From the NCBI RefSeq assembly GCF_024362205.1, contig NZ_CP101462.1, positions 710,501 to 774,500 of the forward strand: a stretch of 64,000 bases of DNA. The letters are read 5' to 3'. A model generated the notes under the pieces. That model had not been told where the DNA came from, searched no databases, and saw nothing but the letters and a program-made list of their open reading frames with translations. This stretch comes from Exiguobacterium aurantiacum (GTDB lineage Bacteria > Bacillota > Bacilli > Exiguobacteriales > Exiguobacteriaceae). Each line of letters begins with the position of its first letter. The first letter of the stretch is position 1. Shown here in pieces: positions 7,931 through 15,213 of this stretch. The translations under genes were made by a program, and so were the position numbers.

Positions 7931-10243
7931 ATGAAGAAAAAATGGATGGTCACTTCACTTGGCGCGACACTCTTGTTTTCAACAATTTCGCCAACGATGT
8001 CAGCTCCGGTCGAGGCCAGTCAAGTAAAGTCATCGGTCATTTCTTTAGGTTCTACAACAGTAAAGCAGGGGAAGCTTATACTACCAAAGTCATACAAGTC
8101 GGAAACAATTTACTGGTATAAATCGAAATTTAACGAGAAATTGATAGGGAAACCTCAGGTTATTAATGGTTACACAATCAACTCAAAAAAACGTGTATCC
8201 ATTAAAGTCACAGTTGAAGCCGTAAAAGGTCAAACATCAGTGGCACCCATCTCATTAGGTTCTACATATGCTTACGGGGGTAAACTTAACCTTCCAAAAA
8301 CATACAAGTCTCAACCTGTTCGTTGGTATAAGTCAAAATTCAATGCAAAGTTAATTAATCAACCGCAAGTCATTAACGGATACATCGTGAAATCGAAAAA
8401 GCCAGTTTCGATTAAAGTGGTAGTGGATAACTATCCAATCAGTTTTGTTAATCAAGTCGTGAAAGTAAATGTCGAACAAGGGGAAACGGCACAACTTCCA
8501 ACTCGATTGAAAGCAAAATTTGCTAGTGGTGGTACATATTTCGTTGACGTGAAGTGGGGACAGGTTGATACGTCAAAAGAAGGCATTCAAATGGTGACTG
8601 GGACCTTCACACGGAATAAAACGACCATCACAGTCAAAGCGCAAGTCAACGTTAAACCGATGAAGACGTTCAAAGTAAATATTATGCATACGAATGATAC
8701 ACACGGACGTGTCGAGGCATTCCCGAAACGGATGACGGCAATCAAAGAATATCGTGCCACTTATCCTGATGCATTGCTTCTTGATGCAGGTGATGTCTTC
8801 TCGGGCACCCTTTACTTCAATGAATACAAAGGACTTGTCGATGCTAAGTTAATGAACTATGCCGACTATGATTTAATGACGCTCGGTAACCATGAGTTCG
8901 ATTTAGGCGGAGATGATGATGGAAACCTTGAACTTCATAACTTTGTAAAAGTACTGAAGACGCCAATCGTATCGTCAAACGTTGATTTTTCAAAAGATGA
9001 CTTGCTGTCAAATCTTTATCGAAATCAAATTGCAGAAGATGCAAAAGGCGGTAAGATTTATAAAACTTATGTGAAAGAAGTAAAAGGCGAGGACATCGGA
9101 TTTATCGGATTGACGACGATGGACACGGCAACAATCGCAAGCCCAGGTTCGGTTCAATTCTTGAACTATATTGAAAGTGCCAAAGCCGCGGTTGCAGAAT
9201 TGGAAGCGGCAGGCGTCAATAAGATTGTTGCTCTATCGCACCTTGGTTACAACGATGATCCAAAAGTGGACAATGATTTGTTGCTTGCTGAACATGTGGA
9301 GGGTCTTGACGTAATCATCGGAGGTCACTCACACGATGAGTTGAAACAACCTGTCATCGTAAATAAAGACACCGAACCGACGGCGATTGTGCAAGCGTCA
9401 GAATATGGAAAACGTTTAGGCACACTTGAAGTCGAGTTTGATAAAAAAGGAAAACTCATTGTAGTTCATGAAGAAATCGATGGAGTCGCTACAGTCATTA
9501 AGCCAGTCGGACAGTTGGTGAACTTAGAAGGCGACATCGTAGAAGATGCGGGAGCGAAAAAAATCATCGCCCCATATAAAGCACAAATCGACGCAATCAT
9601 GAAACAAGAAATCGGCGCGAACGCAACGGCGCCATTGGCCACTCACGATGAGAACAATATTCGTCTCGTGCGTAAACAAGAAACTGGAATTGGTAACTTG
9701 ATTGCAGACGGAATGTTAGCCAAAGCGAAGCAACTTAACAAAGACGTCTCGGTAGCATTCACGAACGGCGGAGGCATTCGTGCCCCAATCGACGAAGGTG
9801 CCATCACGGTCGGCGAAGTCATCACGACATTGCCGTTTGGAAATACGTTGGCGACCGTGACATTATCAGGCTCGGAGCTGAAGGAAGTGCTCGAGCGATC
9901 GGTCTCGAACGCACCTAATGAACTCGGTGCCTTCCTCTCAGTCGCTGGAATGCGCTTTGAGTATGACAGTTCGCTACCAACCGGTGCGCGTGTCACTAAA
10001 ATTGAAATCGACGAAGCTGGTACGTTTGTCGCACTAGATTCTGCGAAAACGTATACAGTGGCGACGAACGCCTTTACAGCAAAAGGTGGAGACGAATTCA
10101 AGACGCTCGAAAAAGCATACGCTGAGGGACGTGTGACTGACCTTGGTCTTTCAGATTGGGAAAACTTCCGGGATCATCTCGCTGGCCTTGGTGAAGTGAC
10201 TCCGAAAGTTGAAGGACGCGTAGTCGATACAAAAACACCGTAA
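7931..10243 (+). CDS. Secreted 5'-nucleotidase/2',3'-cyclic phosphodiesterase family enzyme with N-terminal repeats
   Basis: The start is the ATG at 7931 behind GGGAGGTAG, since the 15 codons upstream lack a ribosome site. The 770-residue protein begins with a signal peptide. Two near-identical repeats of about 60 residues follow (around 37-95 and 107-165), then a Big_4-like Ig domain (about 175-250). Next come a calcineurin-like metallophosphoesterase (IMHTNDTHGR, DAGDVFSG, GNHEFD, GGHSHD) and a 5'-nucleotidase C-terminal domain with NGGGIRAPI and the substrate-stacking region near TAKGGDEFK. Such enzymes strip phosphate from extracellular nucleotides. There is no LPXTG motif, so wall attachment would depend on the repeats. 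It is AT-richer than most of the window. Confidence 0.9.
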   Translation: MKKKWMVTSLGATLLFSTISPTMSAPVEASQVKSSVISLGSTTVKQGKLILPKSYKSETIYWYKSKFNEKLIGKPQVINGYTINSKKRVSIKVTVEAVKGQTSVAPISLGSTYAYGGKLNLPKTYKSQPVRWYKSKFNAKLINQPQVINGYIVKSKKPVSIKVVVDNYPISFVNQVVKVNVEQGETAQLPTRLKAKFASGGTYFVDVKWGQVDTSKEGIQMVTGTFTRNKTTITVKAQVNVKPMKTFKVNIMHTNDTHGRVEAFPKRMTAIKEYRATYPDALLLDAGDVFSGTLYFNEYKGLVDAKLMNYADYDLMTLGNHEFDLGGDDDGNLELHNFVKVLKTPIVSSNVDFSKDDLLSNLYRNQIAEDAKGGKIYKTYVKEVKGEDIGFIGLTTMDTATIASPGSVQFLNYIESAKAAVAELEAAGVNKIVALSHLGYNDDPKVDNDLLLAEHVEGLDVIIGGHSHDELKQPVIVNKDTEPTAIVQASEYGKRLGTLEVEFDKKGKLIVVHEEIDGVATVIKPVGQLVNLEGDIVEDAGAKKIIAPYKAQIDAIMKQEIGANATAPLATHDENNIRLVRKQETGIGNLIADGMLAKAKQLNKDVSVAFTNGGGIRAPIDEGAITVGEVITTLPFGNTLATVTLSGSELKEVLERSVSNAPNELGAFLSVAGMRFEYDSSLPTGARVTKIEIDEAGTFVALDSAKTYTVATNAFTAKGGDEFKTLEKAYAEGRVTDLGLSDWENFRDHLAGLGEVTPKVEGRVVDTKTP
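8039..8425 (+). repeat. Tandem coding repeat in the nucleotidase N-terminus
   Basis: Two units spaced 210 bases (70 codons) apart encode ISLGST....GKL.LPK.YKS followed by WYKSKFN.KLI..PQVINGY and SKK.VSIKV. The DNA of the two units has diverged more than the protein, so this is an old duplication under selection. I do not recognise the domain. Confidence 0.8.
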
Positions 10244-10258
10244 TGGTTTTACCGTTTA

Positions 10259-10289
10259 AAAAGCCCCGTTTCCTCAAGGGGCTTTTTTT
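10259..10289 (+). terminator. Terminator after the nucleotidase
   Basis: AAGCCCC (10261-10267) pairs with GGGGCTT (10278-10284) and a T-run follows. Confidence 0.9.
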
Positions 10290-10362
10290 ACATTCATTCC
10301 ACATGAGGAGACCTATCGACCGTTTGTAGAAAAAAACTTGAAGCTTGAAAGGATTTAGGAAA

Positions 10363-12489
10363 ATGAAAACATCACGTAGTACCCGAATCATACTAGGCAT
10401 ACTCATTGTCAGTTGCATGCTCGTTATCGCCCGTCCAGAGAGTTTAGGATTCTTCAAACAGGATCAGTCGCTCCAGGAACAGACGCTTCCTGTGTACATT
10501 GAAGTGATAAAGAACACGGACTCCTATGTTTTGAAAGAAGGGGAAATGGTAAAAACGGATAAGGTCGATAAACAGGAGACGTTTCGTCCTCAACGCATTA
10601 ATGGACGATACTTCGAAGTCGCTTCCGGGGAATCGACCATTTATATTGAACAAGCCGATAGTCAAGTGGTGCTCCAAAACATCACGCCAAATGAAATGAA
10701 TGATGACCGGCTGGCCCCGTTCATCTTGTATTACTACACGAAACAAGGTGAAAAAAACACGCCTTACTTTAACCATTCGTATGAGCTATCCAACGCGGTC
10801 TCACGAGCGGATGAGGCAATCACTGGGGCGTGGACGGTTCCGGCTCCGCCACATCAGTTAACGGTGGACGAGGTGGGCACGTTCGATTGGGTGAAACAAA
10901 TCCCTTCTTCGACATCGAACTCTTTCCCGTTTCAGATTCATGGGTTTTATTTGCTTGAGACATTGACGAACGCATATATACAAAACTCGAATCAGGACTA
11001 TTTGCATTACGGGCGAGATATGATTCAAAGTTGGGATTCCAAGTTTCCGATCGCTGACCGTGAATCGGCCTATAAGTGGGCTTTTGATCAACACGGCACT
11101 GCCTTGCGCACAATCTCGTTCGTTAACTATTGGAATGAATCGCGCTTTTTAATGGACACTGAGAACGCCGAATTTCACTCGCAATTGATGCGGATGCTAT
11201 ACGAGCACGCAGACTTATTGGCTGATGAGGAATTCTATAAAGCGAAGCACAATCATGGTATTTTTCAAGACATGGCGCTGTTGATGATTGCGGAGTCATT
11301 CCCAGAGTTGGAACGTGCTGCTGAATGGAAGCGGATTGCCAATGAGCGCTTTACGACGCAAGTGAATCAAGGTGTCAGTTCGACTGGTCTACATTTAGAA
11401 CATTCACCGACGTATCAACTATTCCTCTATCAAACGTTGATTGGGATGATTGACTGGGCGGAAGCGAATGGATATACGCTCGATGCCGAAGCGAAGCGTC
11501 GTGCCCGTTCGATGCCCGAACATATGGCTTTCATGATCAAACCAAACTCAACATTCGTTCAATTTGGGGATACGTCCGGAGACGTCTTGGCACCTGATTC
11601 ATTTCCTTACATTCAAAACTATCCAGAACTGTTGTATAGCGTGACTGGGGGAACCCAAGGGCAGCAGCCGACTGAACGTGTCGTTCGTCAAGACGATCAG
11701 TACGTCTTCTTCCGTCAGCACTGGGGAGAAGCGGCACCATTTGACCAAGCAATCAATTTCGCGATGACGGCTGGTTTTCATGGGATGCCTCACAAACACT
11801 TTGACGATTTGAGTATCGATTTGTACGGTTTTGGAGCGGATTATATTGTCGAGACAGGCCGGTACGGTTATGCAAGGGCGCTTGAACGTTACAGTGTGTT
11901 CAAAGGGGACGCGCACAATTCGATTCAGATTGAAGGCGAGGATTTTCCGATTACCGCCGACAAAATCGGGATGAGCCATATTACGGATGCGAAGCAACTC
12001 CCGAACGGGCAATATTTTGCGTCTGGGCAACATCAATTGATGACAGGGACGACGCATGAGCGATCTGTGTGGTACGACACACGCCAGACTTTCGTTGTTC
12101 GAGACGAATTAGCATCAGACAAGCAAAATCCCTTTTTACAACGATTTCATTTGGCACCTGGTTTTGCCGTGGTCACGCAAACGAATGACGAAGTCGTGGC
12201 GACCCACACAGATGGACGAACCCTCCATATGATTCAATTGCCTACATCGACAGTAGGTACGTTGGAAATCGGGACGAGTCATATATCGTATGCCGATTAT
12301 ACGTGGTTTGAGCGTAAACAATTGATCACTCGGAAAGTGATGAAAGCAGGCGATTACGTGACTGTATTACATTTAGGGAAGACGCCCGAAGATCGCGTCC
12401 AGTCGGCAGAATGGGTAGAAGGCGCGGAGGGGAAAGTATTACGTTATACATTAATGAACGGACACACGGAACAAGTTCAAGTCGATTAA
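10363..12489 (+). CDS. Heparinase II/III-family polysaccharide lyase, membrane anchored
   Basis: The ATG at 10363 follows AGGATTTAGGA. The 708-residue protein has one N-terminal hydrophobic segment (about 6-26) that would anchor or export it. An alpha-helical toroid (about 130-380, including HSPTYQLF) is followed by a beta-sandwich heparinase II/III-like domain with MPHKHFDDLS and GDAHNSI. Enzymes of this fold cleave uronic-acid-containing polymers by beta-elimination. In a biosynthetic locus such a lyase commonly trims or releases the polymer. The downstream UDP-ManNAcA genes would supply the uronate. It is followed after 25 bases by the asparagine-synthase-like gene, so the two are probably cotranscribed. 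Confidence 0.82.
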   Translation: MKTSRSTRIILGILIVSCMLVIARPESLGFFKQDQSLQEQTLPVYIEVIKNTDSYVLKEGEMVKTDKVDKQETFRPQRINGRYFEVASGESTIYIEQADSQVVLQNITPNEMNDDRLAPFILYYYTKQGEKNTPYFNHSYELSNAVSRADEAITGAWTVPAPPHQLTVDEVGTFDWVKQIPSSTSNSFPFQIHGFYLLETLTNAYIQNSNQDYLHYGRDMIQSWDSKFPIADRESAYKWAFDQHGTALRTISFVNYWNESRFLMDTENAEFHSQLMRMLYEHADLLADEEFYKAKHNHGIFQDMALLMIAESFPELERAAEWKRIANERFTTQVNQGVSSTGLHLEHSPTYQLFLYQTLIGMIDWAEANGYTLDAEAKRRARSMPEHMAFMIKPNSTFVQFGDTSGDVLAPDSFPYIQNYPELLYSVTGGTQGQQPTERVVRQDDQYVFFRQHWGEAAPFDQAINFAMTAGFHGMPHKHFDDLSIDLYGFGADYIVETGRYGYARALERYSVFKGDAHNSIQIEGEDFPITADKIGMSHITDAKQLPNGQYFASGQHQLMTGTTHERSVWYDTRQTFVVRDELASDKQNPFLQRFHLAPGFAVVTQTNDEVVATHTDGRTLHMIQLPTSTVGTLEIGTSHISYADYTWFERKQLITRKVMKAGDYVTVLHLGKTPEDRVQSAEWVEGAEGKVLRYTLMNGHTEQVQVD

Positions 12490-12514
12490 ATGAGAAAAAG
12501 GAGGCGTTCAACAG

Positions 12515-13903
12515 ATGATACCGATGGATGGATTGATGTACAGGCGTGGCTATCTGGTACATGAGAAAGGAATGGCTCCTTTATCAATTCCTGAGGGGTT
12601 GTCACATTGGTACGTTCGCGACATGAAGGATTACGTCCTCATCCACGACCCATGCGTGCCATTTGACTCGGTTGTAGAAAATGAAGTGTTTTTATTGGGA
12701 ACAGCCTGGCATCTCCATGGGAAACCTGTCGCGGAAGCGATGCGCTTTGCCTATGAAACGAGTGAAGCAGCATTGTTGGATGAGCTTGATTTTGTCGCTG
12801 GACGCTATGTCTTGTTTTATCGTTCTCGCTCTAACGGTTCCTTGCAAATCACACAGGACGCTCTCGGTTTAAAGAGCGTGTTTTACTCGGCTAGCAGTCG
12901 ATGCCTCAGCTCCCATTATTCTTTATTACGAGAAATTACTGGACGCAAAGAGCCGTTCGAAGAAGTTTTATCTCTATTAAAACGAAGAGTGACCAATAAC
13001 ATGATTCCCGGTCATTTCACACCGGACCGTAACATTCATATGTTGACCCCTAACCAGGCAATGGATTTGACCACGTTTGCCTGGCAGCGAATATTCCCGC
13101 GGGAAGCGTATGAACCTATTTCGGTAAACGAGGCGGTCGAAGCGATTGACGGTGCGGTCAACGGTTTGCTTCGCCAAGTAGACCAACGTCTGCTCGTGCC
13201 GATCACCGCCGGAATGGATAGTCGCTCGACGCTCGCGTTGCTGCGCTGTGAACCGCACCATCAATATTTTACGTATGGGAAAGATGCGGTCAAATCGCTA
13301 GACAACGACATGCGAACGGCCCGAGAAATCGCGCGCACGTTTCGATTACCGCACGTGACGTTGCTTATGCGTGGAGAGTTCGGCAAAATGAATGATGAAA
13401 AAGCATTCATATCAAGCCTTCGAAAAGTAACGATACGAAGACATTCTTTTGAGATTGCCTGGCATTATTACAACCATTTTGATGATGATTACTTACATAT
13501 TCGTTCGAATGGATATGAGGTGGCGCGTCGATATTATCGCCAAGCGTTCTCGTTACCGGAAAATTGGTCGGTCGAAGGTATAGCCCGGACGTTCTCTAGG
13601 TCGGCGCAAGCAGACAAAGACGTATTAGCTTTGTCAGCGCAGTTTATCGAGCAATCCCGGTTGGCGGATTATCATAACTATGACCCATACGACTTGTATT
13701 ATTGGGAACACCGGATGGGAACGTGGCACGCATCACTTTTACTAGAAAGTGACCTGGCCCACGACTCGTTCATTTTAATCAACGCTCGCCACATTCTAAA
13801 ACAATTGTTACATGTGCCGCTCGAGGCGCAAGAGCAGGGACTTGTCCAAAAGCGTTTGATTGAGCGATATGCACCGGGCTTACTCGAGTTCGGCATCAAC
13901 TGA
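12515..13903 (+). CDS. Asparagine-synthase-like protein without the N-terminal glutaminase cysteine
   Basis: This 462-residue protein starts at ATG after AAGGAGG. The N-terminal half resembles a class II amidotransferase domain (LDFVAGRYVLFYR, then ITQDALGLKSVFY, the usual 'DxxGxxPLYY' region), but no Cys2 is present, so it cannot use glutamine in the standard way. The C-terminal half has the PP-loop signature in altered form, PITAGMDSR (normally SGGLDS), which would activate a carboxylate with ATP. Similar proteins in polysaccharide clusters are thought to amidate uronic acids, though this is not established for this one. Its 3' end overlaps the convergent glycosyltransferase gene by 24 bases. 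Confidence 0.72.
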   Translation: MIPMDGLMYRRGYLVHEKGMAPLSIPEGLSHWYVRDMKDYVLIHDPCVPFDSVVENEVFLLGTAWHLHGKPVAEAMRFAYETSEAALLDELDFVAGRYVLFYRSRSNGSLQITQDALGLKSVFYSASSRCLSSHYSLLREITGRKEPFEEVLSLLKRRVTNNMIPGHFTPDRNIHMLTPNQAMDLTTFAWQRIFPREAYEPISVNEAVEAIDGAVNGLLRQVDQRLLVPITAGMDSRSTLALLRCEPHHQYFTYGKDAVKSLDNDMRTAREIARTFRLPHVTLLMRGEFGKMNDEKAFISSLRKVTIRRHSFEIAWHYYNHFDDDYLHIRSNGYEVARRYYRQAFSLPENWSVEGIARTFSRSAQADKDVLALSAQFIEQSRLADYHNYDPYDLYYWEHRMGTWHASLLLESDLAHDSFILINARHILKQLLHVPLEAQEQGLVQKRLIERYAPGLLEFGIN

Positions 13904-14851
13904 TTGGATGAAACGAATGACGTCGTGGTAATCGTTGCGTTCGCTAGTAGGAACGGCGATGCGCGAGACGTCTCTCAATACGAGGTGTTTCTCAGAGGCG
14001 TTTTCTTCGATATAACGCAATAAAATGCGCCATTGGGCAGCAATTTTTTTGCGGAGCATCGTCGTGAGAGAGCCTCGGCTTGAATCAAGCAACGTATACA
14101 ACTCTTGAACGACAGTAAGCCGTTCCGTGACCGCGAATGAATACGTCAGCCGTTGACGTGACACCGAATGTTGACGTAGGTGTCGGGTATAGACGGCGCT
14201 ACTTGGCGCGATTCGAATTTCGAACGACATGTGGGACAGCAACGTGGAAAAATAGACGACGTCCTCTGCGCTCCGTAAATGATGTTTGAATGCGACAACT
14301 TGAGCAGCTTCGGTCGGAATCAATTTACAAGCCGTCATTGTCAAGACGCGATGGAGTCGGCTGAGGGCGACATCAAACGAAGGGCGTTCTCCGGCTTCTA
14401 CTTGAAGGATGTCCTTCTCAATTGGACTTTCGCGTATTGAACCGTCTGGGAGAACGTCGGTCAAGTGCGCGATGGTGATCCCGAGCAACGAGGAATGCTT
14501 CAACAAATCCTCGAGATAAGTGGGTGATACAGTGTCATCAGCATCGACGAACGTCAAAAATTGGAATTTAGCTTTGGAAATTCCTGAGTTCCGCGCATGA
14601 CTTACTGAAGCGACCGGTTTGGATAAAACATGTAACGGTAATGTGTCATATGTCTTCACCATGTCGATTGTGCCGTCATCAGGGCCGTTTACGACTAAGA
14701 TCACTTCAAATAACGTGAAGTCGAGTGTTTGAGACATTAGGCTGTTTAGCATAAACGAAAGGTATTCCCGACTTTGATAGGCAGGTAAGATAACACTGAC
14801 GCCGAAAGGGCGCCGGCAAGATTGTTGAAGACGCTTCATAGATTCATTCAT
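13880..14851 (-). CDS. Family 2 glycosyltransferase
   Basis: This is a 323-residue GT-A fold transferase. The start chosen is the ATG at 14851 overlapping the stop of the upstream coiled-coil gene by eight bases. The frame is open further upstream but overlaps that gene. Motifs are GVSVILPAYQSREYL (nucleotide-sugar binding), VVNGPDDGT, HARNSGISKA and the metal-binding FVDADDTVSP (DxD). It has no membrane segment, so it acts on the cytoplasmic face. The donor sugar and acceptor are unknown. It forms a two-gene operon with the small coiled-coil protein, divergent from the 901-residue transferase. Confidence 0.85.
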   Translation of the reverse strand: MNESMKRLQQSCRRPFGVSVILPAYQSREYLSFMLNSLMSQTLDFTLFEVILVVNGPDDGTIDMVKTYDTLPLHVLSKPVASVSHARNSGISKAKFQFLTFVDADDTVSPTYLEDLLKHSSLLGITIAHLTDVLPDGSIRESPIEKDILQVEAGERPSFDVALSRLHRVLTMTACKLIPTEAAQVVAFKHHLRSAEDVVYFSTLLSHMSFEIRIAPSSAVYTRHLRQHSVSRQRLTYSFAVTERLTVVQELYTLLDSSRGSLTTMLRKKIAAQWRILLRYIEENASEKHLVLRDVSRIAVPTSERNDYHDVIRFIQSVDAELE

Positions 14852-15101
14852 CGACGGCTTCCTGCAATTGAAGCGCCGCTGCCAATGCGGCCTCAAGGTG
14901 GACCTGTGTCGCTTGTTGTCTTTCAAGTTGTCGACGCAAGTCTCGAACGACGTGACGATGATTCCGCGCATGTAGTCGCAACCGTTCATTTTCTATCTGA
15001 AGGTGTAGCCGTTCACTCGCTAATACTTCTTGTGAAATCAACAGATCATCTATCGTGTGACGCAATGAGCAGAGCTCCAACGACAATTTTTTCTCGTTCA
15101 T
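14844..15101 (-). CDS. Small coiled-coil protein paired with the glycosyltransferase
   Basis: This 85-residue protein starts at the ATG at 15101 behind AAGGAGGCTGTC. Nearly the whole length is predicted helix with heptad-spaced leucines (SLELCSLRHTIDDLL, ENERLRL, DLRRQLERQ). I recognise no enzyme motif. The coupled overlap with the downstream glycosyltransferase suggests a dedicated partner or scaffold. A second small coiled-coil protein follows the other glycosyltransferase of this locus. The function is inferred only from context. Confidence 0.65.
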   Translation of the reverse strand: MNEKKLSLELCSLRHTIDDLLISQEVLASERLHLQIENERLRLHARNHRHVVRDLRRQLERQQATQVHLEAALAAALQLQEAVDE

Positions 15102-15128
15102 GACAGCCTCCTTGTACTTGATGAAAAT

Positions 15129-15157
15129 TTGCTTCACTGTATAAAATTTGCTACGAT
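15129..15157 (+). promoter_or_regulatory. Promoter of the 901-residue glycosyltransferase gene
   Basis: TTGCTT (15129-15134), a 17-base spacer and TACGAT (15152-15157), about 55 bases before the ATG. The opposite strand of the same gap must hold the divergent coiled-coil gene's promoter, for which only a weak TATACA -10 is visible. Confidence 0.5.
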
Positions 15158-15213
15158 ACGAAAGATAATGTACAAAAAATCGAATGTGACGTAAAAGGAG
15201 AATTCATAGACAG

